Positions 7,007-16,621 of a stretch of 64,000 nt of DNA are shown here, one piece after another. Position 1 is the stretch's first letter, and each line of letters begins with the position of its first letter. The position numbers and the translations under genes are program-made. The notes under the pieces are model-generated. The model was not told the DNA's origin. It was given only the letters and a program-made list of their open reading frames with translations, and searched no databases. Origin of the DNA: Eubacterium sp. MSJ-33 (GTDB lineage Bacteria; Bacillota; Clostridia; Lachnospirales; Lachnospiraceae); assembly GCF_022174665.1 (NCBI RefSeq), contig NZ_CP076562.1:64001-128000 (forward strand). The letters run 5' to 3'.

Positions 7007-7672
7007 ATGGCACAGATATTATACAAAGACATCATCAAGAACAAAGAGATTAACGAATTTATCAAAAAGGGCGATGCTAATTTAGCCACACTTGGCTATA
7101 CGGAGCATTCCAAGACACATTGTACGCTGGTGGCAGAACGGGCGGCATATCTGCTGGAGAAGTTCGGACATGCTGACGCGGAGATCGAACTTGCGAGGAT
7201 TGCCGGATATATGCATGATATTGGAAATGCAGTCAATCGTGAACACCATGCCGAGTATGGCGCGCTCCTTGCAAATGACATCCTGCGACGGATGGATATG
7301 CCGTTTACAGATCGTGCAACCATCGTTTCAGCCATTGGGCATCACGACGAGTCTACCGGAGGAGCGGTGGATATTGTGTCTGCCGCGATGATTATTGCGG
7401 ATAAGACGGATGTCCGCAGAAGCCGTGTGCGCTCACGGGATAAGTCAACCTACGATATTCATGATTGGGTGAATTACGCAGTCACGGAAGCGAATCTGAA
7501 GATTAACCGGGAGAAACGCCAGATTGCATTGGAACTCAAAATCGACGAGAAGATCTGTACGATGTATGAGTATTTCGATATTTTCCTTGGACGGATGCAG
7601 ATGTGCCGGCACGGGGCGGAGTTGTTCGGAGCGAAATTTAAGCTGACCGCCAATGGCAGCAAGGTTCTGTAG
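7007..7672 (+). CDS. HD-domain metal-dependent phosphohydrolase
   Basis: 221 residues. The HD pattern is present: EHSKTH near residue 30, MHDIGN near 68-73, GHHDE near 108-112 and ADKTD near 132. Such proteins hydrolyse nucleotide or cyclic-dinucleotide phosphates in the cytoplasm. The gene follows the PhoH-like gene after 18 bp and is probably co-transcribed, so a role in RNA or nucleotide turnover is plausible. The substrate cannot be read from the sequence. Confidence 0.85.
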   Translation: MAQILYKDIIKNKEINEFIKKGDANLATLGYTEHSKTHCTLVAERAAYLLEKFGHADAEIELARIAGYMHDIGNAVNREHHAEYGALLANDILRRMDMPFTDRATIVSAIGHHDESTGGAVDIVSAAMIIADKTDVRRSRVRSRDKSTYDIHDWVNYAVTEANLKINREKRQIALELKIDEKICTMYEYFDIFLGRMQMCRHGAELFGAKFKLTANGSKVL

Positions 7673-7775
7673 GGATAAGACACAGAACCACTCTTCGAGA
7701 CAAAAGAAGCGTCCCCGCTTTCCTTGCATTTATGGTAAAATAGATAGTATCATTTTACTGTAACGGAGGAAGCAT

Positions 7776-9347
7776 ATGTCGGGAGAAAAAGGACTTGGCA
7801 AGGAAGCGATGGATTCGATCTTTAAGAAGGTCAAGGATGGAAATGAACGCGCCTGGGAACAGCTGATAGAGTCGTGCGATAAATATGTGCATAAGTGTGC
7901 ATGGAATATGTTGAATAGAATGAATCTGCCGGAAGATAGAAAGGCAGAATGGGAACAGGAGCTGTATGCGGCAGGCATGATGGGTGTTGTGGATGCTGTC
8001 AAAGGGTTTGATGTGGACAAAGGCTATACATTTCTTACCTATGCAGGTACATTTATTATAAATGAGATGCGTGCGGAACTGAAAATACTCATGTCCGATG
8101 GAAGAACCGGCGGAACAGAGTATTTTGAACTTCTGTCGGAGGAAGATATTGAAGCAATGGATGATCTGACAGATGTACATCATTTTGATGCAGGTGAAAG
8201 AACGGTGCAGCTGCTTGATATCTTGAAGCTGCAGACCGATGAGAATCACACGTTATCCTATGAAGAGATAAAAAAATGGCTGAAAATCTACCGGACGATG
8301 GTGATGAAAGTACGCGTGGAGAAGACGGAAAGTGATAATACCATGCGGGATCATTTGTACTCCATGATTGAGGCAATGAACTGGAATCGGGACCGGGATA
8401 AAGCGAGAATTCGGTATAAAGGGTATGAGGAAGATTTATTGGAGAAGCGCAGAGCCGGGAAATCAGGAAATAATCTGAGAATCACGGATTTTTCCTATGT
8501 GCATTTGTTTGACAACCAAATGCTGGATCAGCTGATTCAGACCATTGTATTATCCGATATGCTTACGAAAGAAGATAAGGAACAACTGATCCGGAGAATC
8601 CTGACGACAACCAGCAAGTATTATAAGAACCCATATTGGTCTTATGCGATGGATCATCTGACATTTGTTTCGGGAAAGATTGGCGAGAAGGTTGATTACA
8701 GCCAGACAAATGTAGCACGTAATCTCCAATTGCTTCAACAGGCGATGAATCAGATGGTTCAGGTAAGCTTTACATTTAACGGATATACTGCCAAGGGAGA
8801 ATTAAATCAGGGGAAGAAGCGGCATCTGTTAAGTCCGTATCAGATTGTGAAATATCATGACCGGTATTATTGCATAGGATTGAAAATGGATGGCGATCCA
8901 AGAATATGGCAGTACCGCGTGGACATGATGGATGATATTCGGATCCGCGTGGACGATGCGGGCAAGCCGGTGCCTGTTGTGATTGCAAAGCATGAGAGCA
9001 ATCCGCTCCGCGCTGAAAATTGGAATGCCAATCGTTATATGGCGGAGCACCTGTATATGGGATATGACGAACCGCGGAATATGAAAGTAAAAGTCCGGAT
9101 CAAGGATAACAACTATTCGATCCTGTATGACTGGTTCGGGAAATACTATATTGTGACCAGCGAAGCGTGTGAAGACGGCTATGTAATTGTGCGTGTGAAG
9201 ACTTCACCGAAGATGATTGTGCCATGGGCAATGCAGTATGCCGATGTGGTGGAAGTGCTCGACGAGGAAGTCCGGAACGAAATTCGCCAAAAATTGGATA
9301 AAATGAGAGAAAAATATATAAACCCTCAAAATATTGAATCTAAATAA
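7776..9347 (+). CDS. Sigma-70 region 2-like / WYL domain fusion regulator
   Basis: 523 residues. Residues about 10-110 resemble sigma-70 region 2: ERAWEQLIESCDKYVHKCAWN, then ELYAAGMMGVVDAVKGFD, then GYTFLTYAGTFIINEMR. The middle (TDFSYVHLFDNQMLDQLIQTI and TSKYYKNPYWSYAM) resembles the linker of large Clostridial WYL proteins. Residues about 325-400 form a WYL-type domain (KRHLLSPYQIVKYHDRYYCIGL), followed by a WCX-like C-terminus. WYL domains usually sense a ligand or nucleic acid and control transcription. I see no clear region 4, so this may not be a full sigma factor. The partner and target are unknown. Confidence 0.65.
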   Translation: MSGEKGLGKEAMDSIFKKVKDGNERAWEQLIESCDKYVHKCAWNMLNRMNLPEDRKAEWEQELYAAGMMGVVDAVKGFDVDKGYTFLTYAGTFIINEMRAELKILMSDGRTGGTEYFELLSEEDIEAMDDLTDVHHFDAGERTVQLLDILKLQTDENHTLSYEEIKKWLKIYRTMVMKVRVEKTESDNTMRDHLYSMIEAMNWNRDRDKARIRYKGYEEDLLEKRRAGKSGNNLRITDFSYVHLFDNQMLDQLIQTIVLSDMLTKEDKEQLIRRILTTTSKYYKNPYWSYAMDHLTFVSGKIGEKVDYSQTNVARNLQLLQQAMNQMVQVSFTFNGYTAKGELNQGKKRHLLSPYQIVKYHDRYYCIGLKMDGDPRIWQYRVDMMDDIRIRVDDAGKPVPVVIAKHESNPLRAENWNANRYMAEHLYMGYDEPRNMKVKVRIKDNNYSILYDWFGKYYIVTSEACEDGYVIVRVKTSPKMIVPWAMQYADVVEVLDEEVRNEIRQKLDKMREKYINPQNIESK

Positions 9348-9378
9348 CAACATAATATAAATGAAGCTAGTTGACCGG

Positions 9379-9412
9379 GACTGTGGATGGAACTCATCTG
9401 CAGTCTTTTTTA
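9379..9412 (+). terminator. Rho-independent terminator
   Basis: GACTGTGGATG pairs with CATCTGCAGTC across a short loop and is followed by TTTTTT. It closes the sigma/WYL transcript. The next ribosome site begins only a few bases later, so the following gene either depends on read-through or has a promoter inside the upstream gene. Confidence 0.8.
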
Positions 9413-9431
9413 TTTAGAACGGAGGATGAGA

Positions 9432-10271
9432 ATGGAGCATGTAAATTTCACAACAGAGTTGTCTGAGAAGCTTGCAAAAGACATTATCACTTTTTGCAAA
9501 GAATGGGGCATGTGGGAGGATGTTCAGATATTCACAGGTGGGAAATGCTACACGGATTTGCCCTTTGAGGATAAAGAGAACTTTGTAGAAACGGAGCCGG
9601 ATGTATATGTAAGGACGGAAACAGAGCCGGATCGGTATTTAACGGGAGTAACTGTTACTTCTAATCCATGTGCGGATGAATGCGAATATAGCTGTTATGC
9701 GAATCCGGAGCATCTTCTGGATATGACATATGAAGGACCATTGTATATGCTTATCCACAATCTGGAATATGAAGTTAATCCGTATAATCTCTCAGACACG
9801 GCAAAAGAATATATTTGCAGTCACGATGAAAGAATACAGGATGCCATCGAGGATGAGTGTATAGAAAGAGCTGATGATTATATGGAAAATCATAGCGGGT
9901 GGGATCCTGCCGAGTTTGATTCCTATGAAGCGTATCTCGAACTTGAAGATCCCCCGGAATTTAATGCAGAAATTTTCAACCATGAACCAGAGGAGTTTTC
10001 TTCCAGAGAGGAATATCATGAATTCCTGCTGAAGGCGGAATGTTGCAAAGATGCTTCCCTTGAGGAATATTTCGGTGAACAGGTGAAACTGGAAAAGTAC
10101 CAGGAACTTGCCGAAAGCGAGCATTATTACAATGGAGGAACTATTGCGAACCATGTGTTACATGAATTTGGCAAGATATTTGAACGATACGGACTTTGGT
10201 ATGAACCGGGTTTTAGCTGGTCGCTTACGACATACAGGCAAACCTATGGGAAGAAGCGGAGGGAGGAGTAA
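9432..10271 (+). CDS. Acidic hypothetical protein (279 aa)
   Basis: The start at ATG 9432 follows CGGAGG by six bases; an upstream in-frame ATG at 9387 lies in the terminator. The protein is strikingly acidic, with many Glu, Asp and aromatic residues and several cysteines (NPCADECEYSCYANPEH). There is no signal peptide or membrane segment. I do not recognise the family. It ends three bases before the metallophosphatase start, so the two are translated from one message and may cooperate. Confidence 0.6.
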   Translation: MEHVNFTTELSEKLAKDIITFCKEWGMWEDVQIFTGGKCYTDLPFEDKENFVETEPDVYVRTETEPDRYLTGVTVTSNPCADECEYSCYANPEHLLDMTYEGPLYMLIHNLEYEVNPYNLSDTAKEYICSHDERIQDAIEDECIERADDYMENHSGWDPAEFDSYEAYLELEDPPEFNAEIFNHEPEEFSSREEYHEFLLKAECCKDASLEEYFGEQVKLEKYQELAESEHYYNGGTIANHVLHEFGKIFERYGLWYEPGFSWSLTTYRQTYGKKRREE

Positions 10272-10274
10272 TTC

Positions 10275-10952
10275 ATGAGTATTTTTGTATGTGGTGATAT
10301 CCATTCTACACTTGATATTAACAAATTAGATCCATTTATAGACCGGGAGGATCTCGATGAAAATGATTATCTGATTATCTGCGGAGATACCGGTATCTGT
10401 GGATTTTCCAGAGAACAGGAACGCGCGACAAGAGAATATCTCCGAGAACTGCCAATGACGATTTTGTTCGTCGACGGCAACCATGAGGGATTCGATGAAT
10501 TACTTTCTTATCGCGAGGATGAATGGCATGGTGGGAAGGTACATATCATAGAACCGGGAATGATTCATCTGATGCGGGGACAGGTATATGACATAGATGG
10601 TAAGACGTTCTTTGCGTTTGGTGGTGCGTATTCTGTTGACCGGGAATACCGGGAATTAGGACGGACATGGTTTGAAGAAGAGCTGCCTTCGGAGGATGAA
10701 TATGAGGAAGCGAGGAGAAACCTTAGAATATATGATTATAAGGTGGATTATATCGTCACGCATACCGGACCATATGAAGTCGTTTCGGAGCTTGGATATG
10801 AATGTCATGAAGAGGGACTTGAACAGTTGCGATTCTTTCAGGAACTTGCGGATACGGTTGATTTTCAGGATTGGTATTTCGGACACCTGCATGAAGATAC
10901 CGACATTGAGAACTTTCATTGCCGGATAGATGAAGTGACGCAGATTGGGTAA
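10275..10952 (+). CDS. Calcineurin-like metallophosphoesterase
   Basis: 225 residues. All signature blocks of the family are visible in order: GDIH (residues 7-10), GDTG (about 37), GNHE (about 72), VTHTGP (about 163) and GHLHED (about 206). These bind a dinuclear metal centre that hydrolyses phosphoesters. The length is that of small cytoplasmic family members. It is translationally coupled to the acidic protein upstream. The substrate is unknown. Confidence 0.88.
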   Translation: MSIFVCGDIHSTLDINKLDPFIDREDLDENDYLIICGDTGICGFSREQERATREYLRELPMTILFVDGNHEGFDELLSYREDEWHGGKVHIIEPGMIHLMRGQVYDIDGKTFFAFGGAYSVDREYRELGRTWFEEELPSEDEYEEARRNLRIYDYKVDYIVTHTGPYEVVSELGYECHEEGLEQLRFFQELADTVDFQDWYFGHLHEDTDIENFHCRIDEVTQIG

Positions 10953-11088
10953 ATAATGAATATGGGAGAAAAATGTAGTAAAAACAATGGAGATTACGAT
11001 GAACCGGTAGGGGGAGTGTGTATTTTCTGTATGATGTATAGATATTTCTTCTGAAAAATGCTATAATCACAATAATTGTAAACTGATT

Positions 11089-11116
11089 CCGGAGTGATTG
11101 TTTGACAATGCTCCGG
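11089..11116 (+). terminator. Hairpin between transcription units
   Basis: CCGGAG-TG-ATTGT pairs with ACAAT-G-CTCCGG across a TTG loop. The downstream T tract is weak (TTATTTGG), so termination may be inefficient. It lies 43 bp before the small membrane protein gene. Confidence 0.5.
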
Positions 11117-11158
11117 TTATTTGGTTAGCAAACTATAATATAAATACGGGGGAAACGT

Positions 11159-11656
11159 ATGAAACTAAAATGCACAAATGTGTTGGTTACAATCGCAATG
11201 ATCTGGAGTGTGCTGGCAATGATTATGAACTGGATTATTTACTTTGGACCGCAGGATAAATATATTCAATCTTTTGGCGTGGATGTAAACACCGAACGAA
11301 TCTTTGATGTCCGCTGCATTATATGTCCTATCCTGACTGTGGTCTTGTATATTCTTGCATGCGCCATCACATGGAAATCGCAGAAGAAAAGAACCGGATT
11401 GGCGATTTCAGTCATTGTTCTTGTGAGCCATATTATTTTAAATGTATTAAATGCTATATGGGTGGTTGCAGTAAACCGGAAATATTCTTTCTTTTATGGG
11501 GCGTCAATGTTGGCGAAAGCTTCGATTCTGAATAATATGAGGAATTTTATGGAAAGACCATTTCATATATTGGCTATGATATTTCTGGCAATCACGATTG
11601 GAACGTTGTGCGGAAAGGATAATAACGTGCAGCCCCAATCCGGACAATCGTTGTAA
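11159..11656 (+). CDS. Small integral membrane protein, unknown function
   Basis: 165 residues with four predicted membrane segments: about residues 7-29, 57-76, 82-107 and 138-156. There are no charged catalytic residues within them and no recognisable domain. GGGGGAAA stands before the ATG. It sits between two transcription units and shows no link in function to its neighbours. Confidence 0.6.
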   Translation: MKLKCTNVLVTIAMIWSVLAMIMNWIIYFGPQDKYIQSFGVDVNTERIFDVRCIICPILTVVLYILACAITWKSQKKRTGLAISVIVLVSHIILNVLNAIWVVAVNRKYSFFYGASMLAKASILNNMRNFMERPFHILAMIFLAITIGTLCGKDNNVQPQSGQSL

Positions 11657-11702
11657 GGCATAAGATCATATACAGACATTTCATAAAAGGAGTTTATATA
11701 GT

Positions 11703-12596
11703 ATGAAAATCGGAAGTCATGTTGGAATGAGCGGCAAAGAGATGATGCTTGGCTCGGTGAAGGAAGCGCTCTCTTATGACGCAAATACATTTATGTTATA
11801 TACAGGAGCGCCGCAGAATACGCGCAGAAAGGACGTGTCGGAGCTGCGCGTGGAAGAAGCGTGGGAACTGATGCGGGCAAATGATATCACAGAGTTTGTG
11901 GTACATGCGCCGTATATCATCAATCTGGCAAATACAGTGAAGCCGGAGATTTACCAGCTGGCGGTTGATTTCTTAAAGACAGAGATCGAGCGGACCGCGG
12001 CAATGGGAAGCAAGACGCTTGTCCTGCATCCGGGTTCCCATGTGAATGCCGGTGCCGATGCAGGCATCGATAGCATTATTAAAGGGTTAAATGAAGTGCT
12101 TACCCAAGATACGCCGGTGTATATCGCGCTTGAGACAATGGCAGGAAAGGGCAGCGAGATTGGCAGAAGCTTCGAGGAGCTGGCGTGTATCTATGATGGT
12201 GTCATTTACAATGACAAGCTGCGTGTCTGCTTTGATACGTGTCACACGAACGATGCTGGATATGATGTGGCAAATGAGTTCGACAGCGTGATAGAAGAAT
12301 TCGACAAGATCATCGGCAAGGACCAGATTGCGGTATTCCATATCAACGACAGCAAGAATCCGCGCGGAGCGGCGAAGGATCGCCATGAGAATATCGGACT
12401 TGGTTCGATTGGGTTTGATGCGTTGTATAAGATCGTATGGCATAAGGATTTCTTAGAGGTGCCGAAGATTCTGGAGACACCATATGTGAAATCACTTGCA
12501 GATGCGAAGAAAGCATTTCCACCATACAAGGAAGAGATTGACATGCTCCGGAGTGGCGCGTATGATGCGGCAAGAATTACAAAGCTTGCGGAGTAA
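11703..12596 (+). CDS. nfo: Deoxyribonuclease IV (AP endonuclease)
   Basis: 297 residues, the usual length. It begins [10 protein letters not shown] and carries the zinc-ligand blocks of endonuclease [56 protein letters not shown] and KDRHENIG. The enzyme cuts the backbone 5' to abasic sites during base excision repair. AAAGGAG precedes the ATG. It is followed by birA with an 86-bp gap. Confidence 0.95.
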   Translation: MKIGSHVGMSGKEMMLGSVKEALSYDANTFMLYTGAPQNTRRKDVSELRVEEAWELMRANDITEFVVHAPYIINLANTVKPEIYQLAVDFLKTEIERTAAMGSKTLVLHPGSHVNAGADAGIDSIIKGLNEVLTQDTPVYIALETMAGKGSEIGRSFEELACIYDGVIYNDKLRVCFDTCHTNDAGYDVANEFDSVIEEFDKIIGKDQIAVFHINDSKNPRGAAKDRHENIGLGSIGFDALYKIVWHKDFLEVPKILETPYVKSLADAKKAFPPYKEEIDMLRSGAYDAARITKLAE

Positions 12597-12682
12597 GTTG
12601 TCCGAAGAAACTTAGACATATTGCGAAAACACACATGGAGCCGTCAGGCGACATGAAAAACAAAGAATCGAGAGTAGGAAAT

Positions 12683-13648
12683 ATGGCAGTCAGAGATGAA
12701 ATCATAAAGACACTGGAAGAAAACAGAGGCACCTATCTGTCTGGCGAGCAGCTTGCGAAGAAACTATCTGTCAGCCGGGCAGCAGTGTGGAAAGCCATCC
12801 GCAAATTGCAGGAGGATGGATTTGCAATCGAGGGCGTGAACAACAAAGGCTACAAGCTGGCGGAGGACACAGATGTGTTGTCCGTACAGGGAACGGCAAA
12901 ATATCTGGATGTTGAATGTCCGGTGCGGTTGGAAGTGTTCCGCTGTATCAACTCCACGAACCTTGCACTCCGTGAGCGGACGCAGGAGGAAGAAGGCCTG
13001 GTGCTTGCTGCGATGGAGCAGACGAACGGACTCGGAAGACTGGGACGGTCGTTTATGTCGCCGGCAAATACAGGAATCTATTTCAGTATCCTGTTGAAGC
13101 CACAGATTGCGAATCAGGAAGTGACGCTGCTTACGACAATCGCTGCTGTGGCAGTGTGCGAAGCAATCGAGAAATACACGGACAAGAAACCACAGATCAA
13201 GTGGGTCAACGATATCTTTATCGATTCGCACAAGGTATGCGGCATCCTGACACAGGCAGCATTCCAGATGGAAAACTTAGACCCGGAATACGTGATCGTT
13301 GGAATCGGAATCAATCTGTATATGCCGACGGAAGGATTCGGTAAGGAACTGGAGAATATTGCCGGTTCTGTCTTGCAGGAGCAAAGCGGTGACATCAAGA
13401 ATAAGATTCTGGCAGAGACACTGAACCGCTATTTCTATTACTACAAAAACTTTGCGAAGAAAGAATTCGTCGCGGAATACAAGAAGCGCAGCCTGGTTCT
13501 TGGAAAAGGTATCCGTGTTGTGACAAAGGATGGTGAGCGCAAGGCAACCGCACTTGATATCGACGACATGTGCCATCTCCTTGTCGAGTACGAGGATGGC
13601 ACCCGCGAAAACCTTTCAACCGGCGAAATCAGTATCCGGTTGCAGTAA
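12683..13648 (+). CDS. birA: Bifunctional biotin ligase and biotin operon repressor
   Basis: Start taken at ATG 12683 (MAVRDEIIKTLEE), behind GTAGGA; in-frame ATGs at 12635 and 12653 have weaker sites. Residues about 1-65 form a winged helix (LSGEQLAKKLSVSRAAVWKAIRKLQEDG and EGVNNKGYKL). The ligase domain has NSTNLALRE, EQTNGLGRLGRSF, KWVNDIFI and GIGIN. It attaches biotin to carboxyl carrier proteins, and the N-terminal domain implies transcriptional repression by biotinyl-AMP. No biotin genes are adjacent. Confidence 0.93.
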   Translation: MAVRDEIIKTLEENRGTYLSGEQLAKKLSVSRAAVWKAIRKLQEDGFAIEGVNNKGYKLAEDTDVLSVQGTAKYLDVECPVRLEVFRCINSTNLALRERTQEEEGLVLAAMEQTNGLGRLGRSFMSPANTGIYFSILLKPQIANQEVTLLTTIAAVAVCEAIEKYTDKKPQIKWVNDIFIDSHKVCGILTQAAFQMENLDPEYVIVGIGINLYMPTEGFGKELENIAGSVLQEQSGDIKNKILAETLNRYFYYYKNFAKKEFVAEYKKRSLVLGKGIRVVTKDGERKATALDIDDMCHLLVEYEDGTRENLSTGEISIRLQ

Positions 13649-13713
13649 TACGTGATAACCAAGGAAAAATTGGATATAATATGTGTGTACGATTCATTGT
13701 TACAATTAAATAA

Positions 13714-13948
13714 TTACAAATGAAACAATATGTAGATTCGAGTTGCACAGAATACTTATTATTAAGCAGACCATTGGAACACGCTGGTACTTAATGAGCA
13801 GGGCAATAAGAAATAAATAATTGATGTATGATATTCCTGCGAATTTAGTACCACTGCGTGTGGAAGTGAGCGAGAGCGTGTCTGCGAAGAATAAGTATTC
13901 TGTGTAACTCGGTCAGTATAGTAGGATTCGTAACTGTTTGATTTGTAA
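13714..13948. repeat. Large structured palindrome, family B copy 1
   Basis: This fills the gap before the lactate dehydrogenase gene. Outer arms: 13714-13727 with 13935-13948 (one mismatch in 14), then CACAGAATACTTATT with AATAAGTATTCTGTG. The core has AGCAGACC (13765-13772), ACACGC (13779-13784) pairing with GCGTGT (13856-13861), and GGTACTTAATGAG (13786-13798) facing CGAATTTAGTACC (13840-13852), then a variable apical loop. The two 13-nt strands recur exactly at 51721-51867, while the ACACGC stem covaries and the outer arms differ completely but still pair. Confidence 0.75.
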
Positions 13949-13971
13949 AACAACGAAAGGAGACACATATT

Positions 13972-14961
13972 ATGAAGATACTATTTTACGATGCAGCAGC
14001 CTACGACGTGGAATCCTTCGAGAAAGAACTCCTCCATTTTCCGGACATCGAAATCATCTATCACGAAGTTGATATCTCTCCGAAGACTGTATCCCTCGCG
14101 CAGGGCTGTGACGCAATCTGTGCATTTGTAAACTCGGATTTAAGTGCGCCGGTGCTGGAGAAACTGACAGAGATAAACATCAAACTAGTGCTGCTTCGCT
14201 GTGCCGGGTTTAATAACATAGATTTGAAAAAGGCAAATGAACTTGGCATTACGGTGCTTCGTGTGCCGGGATATTCTCCGGAAGCCGTTGCGGAGCTTGC
14301 GATTACACTGGCGCTTGCGGTCAACCGTCACGTGCATAAAAGCTACATCAAGGTGCGGGAGAATAATTTCAGCTTAGTTGGATTAACCGGAGTGAATTTC
14401 CATGGGAAGACTGCAGGTATCATCGGAACCGGAAAGATCGGTGCGGCAATGTGCCGGATCTGCCGAGGATTTGGTATGCGCGTGATCGCCTACGATATGT
14501 ACCCGAATAAAAATCTGGACTTTGTAGAATATATGTCACTCGAAGACGTGCTGAAGCAGAGTGACTTGATTTCCCTGCATTGCCCGCTCACAGACGAGAC
14601 TTATCACATGATTAACAAGGATACGATTACACAGATGAAGGATGATGTGATCTTAGTCAATACATCCCGTGGCGCGCTTGTTGATTCGGAAGAATTGATT
14701 CAGGGCATCCGTCAGGGTAAATTCTTCGGTGTGGGTCTGGATGTATACGAAGAAGAGGGAGACAATGTATTTGAAAACCGGGAAGACGAGCTGTTACAGC
14801 ATTCTATCACAGCCAGATTACTGTCATTCCCAAATGTTATCATTACGTCTCATCAGGGATTTCTGACGCGGGAGGCACTTGAAGCGATCAGCCGGACAAC
14901 TTTGCAGAATGCGGTGGATTATGAAAATAGAACTATCCATGAAATCAATCAGGTAAAATAG
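13972..14961 (+). CDS. ldhA: D-lactate dehydrogenase (D-2-hydroxyacid dehydrogenase family)
   Basis: 329 residues, typical length. It has the Rossmann signature GIIGTGKIGAAM, the NAD-binding aspartate in AYDMYP, the catalytic arginine region VNTSRGALVDSEEL, the glutamate in GLDVYEEEGDNVF and the histidine in SHQGFLTREAL. Overall likeness to fermentative D-lactate dehydrogenases is high, so it probably reduces pyruvate to D-lactate. AAAGGAG precedes the ATG. Its leader contains a family B palindrome and a terminator follows. Confidence 0.9.
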   Translation: MKILFYDAAAYDVESFEKELLHFPDIEIIYHEVDISPKTVSLAQGCDAICAFVNSDLSAPVLEKLTEINIKLVLLRCAGFNNIDLKKANELGITVLRVPGYSPEAVAELAITLALAVNRHVHKSYIKVRENNFSLVGLTGVNFHGKTAGIIGTGKIGAAMCRICRGFGMRVIAYDMYPNKNLDFVEYMSLEDVLKQSDLISLHCPLTDETYHMINKDTITQMKDDVILVNTSRGALVDSEELIQGIRQGKFFGVGLDVYEEEGDNVFENREDELLQHSITARLLSFPNVIITSHQGFLTREALEAISRTTLQNAVDYENRTIHEINQVK

Positions 14962-14989
14962 ATTGGAGGATTATAACAATCATAAGTAC

Positions 14990-15028
14990 GGGCAGATGTA
15001 TGTATCACACATATATCTGCCCATTTTT
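14990..15028 (+). terminator. Rho-independent terminator after ldhA
   Basis: GGGCAGATGTATGT pairs with ACATATATCTGCCC (ends 15022), followed by ATTTTT. This is a long, stable stem directly after the lactate dehydrogenase gene. Confidence 0.85.
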
Positions 15029-15210
15029 GCTATTTTTATCAAATAGATGTGGATTTAAAAATGAATCTATGATAAAATGGCTCTTATCTGCTGTTTATAG
15101 AGCAACAAAATGAAATCAGACAGCAAATAACGGACAAGATGCATGATACAGAATCCTTTATAAGATAGTATGTGTTGTGAATCGAGTACAAAAAAAGAGA
15201 GGGAAAAAGG

Positions 15211-16608
15211 ATGGAAGAAAAGAAACGACACTCATTTGGTGGATCAATCGGATTCGTACTTGCGGCGGCAGGTAGTGCGGTTGGTCTTGGAAATATCTGG
15301 CGGTTTCCGTATCTGGCAGCCAAGGATGGAGGCGGATTATTCTTAGTCGTCTATATCATTCTGGCATTGACATTTGGCTACACGCTGCTGACTACGGAGA
15401 TTGCGATCGGTCGAAAGACGAAACAGAGCCCGCTCACGGCATATACGAAGCTTCGTGATAAATGGGGATTCTTAGGTGTTATTGCGAGTATTATACCGGT
15501 TATCATCATGCCGTATTACTGCACAATCGGCGGCTGGGTAGTAAAATATTTCTTCGTATTTTTGACAGGGCATGGAGCCGATGCTGCACAGGATGGATTC
15601 TTTACCGGATTCATCACATCACAGTGGGAACCGATTATTACATTTGTGATTTTCCTTGCGGTATCTGCATTTATCGTATTCCGCGGTGTCAATAAGGGAA
15701 TTGAGTCTACATCGAAGATTATCATGCCGATCCTGCTTGTTATGATTTTGGGAATTGCAATATTCTCATTAACATTAAAAAATACAAATGATGCAGGTGA
15801 AGTAGTAACCGGTCTGCAGGGATTTAAGGTATATATTGTTCCTAATTTTGAGGGACTGACAATCGGAAAGTTATTTACGGTTTTGATCGATGCACTCGGA
15901 CAGTTGTTCTTCAGCTTGTCTGTGGCAATGGGTATCATGATTACATATGGTTCGTATGTGAAGGATGATGCAAATCTTGGAAAATCAATTAATCAGATTG
16001 AGATATTTGATACGGTTGTTGCGTTCCTTGCAGGTGCGATGATCATTCCGGCTGTGTATGCATTTATGGGAACAGAGGGTATGTCATCCGGACCTAGTCT
16101 GATGTTTGTATCTTTGCCAAAGGTATTTGCTGCAATGGGTGCTGCCGGAAATATAATCGGTACAATCTTTTTTGCAATGGTATTGTTCGCTGCAATTACA
16201 AGTGCGGTATCCGTCATGGAGGCAGTTGTATCATGTATTATGGATGCATTCCATACAAGCAGAACAAAGGCCGGCACAATCGAGGGAATCTTCGCACTGA
16301 TCGTTGGTATCATTGTCTGCCTCGGATACAACAAGCTGTACTTTGAGTTTAAGCTTCCAAACGGCTCAACGGCGCAGATCTTAGATATCATGGATTACAT
16401 CAGTAACAATCTGCTGATGCCGATCGTAGCACTTGCAACCTGTATTCTCGTCGGATGGGTCATCAAACCGAAGACTGTGGTCGAAGAAGTAGAAAAAAGT
16501 GGTTGCAAAATGGGAAGAAAGCGGCTTTACACTGCTATGGTAAAGGTGATCGCTCCAATCTTCCTGATTCTGCTTTTGCTGCAGACACTCGGAATTATGA
16601 AACTGTAA
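15211..16608 (+). CDS. Sodium-dependent neurotransmitter:symporter (SNF) family transporter
   Basis: 465 residues with about eleven to twelve membrane segments. The N-terminus has the family hallmark FVLAAAGSAVGLGNIWRFPYLAAKDGGGLFL, which lines the sodium and substrate site in LeuT. Bacterial members take up amino acids (tryptophan, tyrosine or leucine types) with sodium. The substrate cannot be predicted here. It is flanked by terminators and is monocistronic. Confidence 0.92.
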   Translation: MEEKKRHSFGGSIGFVLAAAGSAVGLGNIWRFPYLAAKDGGGLFLVVYIILALTFGYTLLTTEIAIGRKTKQSPLTAYTKLRDKWGFLGVIASIIPVIIMPYYCTIGGWVVKYFFVFLTGHGADAAQDGFFTGFITSQWEPIITFVIFLAVSAFIVFRGVNKGIESTSKIIMPILLVMILGIAIFSLTLKNTNDAGEVVTGLQGFKVYIVPNFEGLTIGKLFTVLIDALGQLFFSLSVAMGIMITYGSYVKDDANLGKSINQIEIFDTVVAFLAGAMIIPAVYAFMGTEGMSSGPSLMFVSLPKVFAAMGAAGNIIGTIFFAMVLFAAITSAVSVMEAVVSCIMDAFHTSRTKAGTIEGIFALIVGIIVCLGYNKLYFEFKLPNGSTAQILDIMDYISNNLLMPIVALATCILVGWVIKPKTVVEEVEKSGCKMGRKRLYTAMVKVIAPIFLILLLLQTLGIMKL

Positions 16609-16621
16609 ACATATAGAAAAA

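Noticed and set aside
7755..8249. Minus-strand frame of 164 codons
   Set aside because: Antisense to the sigma/WYL gene; Cys/His/Ile-rich composition typical of a shadow frame.
13714..13948. Known riboswitch or T-box upstream of ldhA
   Set aside because: No T-box sequence or known riboswitch core was recognised; the same core also occurs between convergent genes at 51721, which argues against a simple leader riboswitch.
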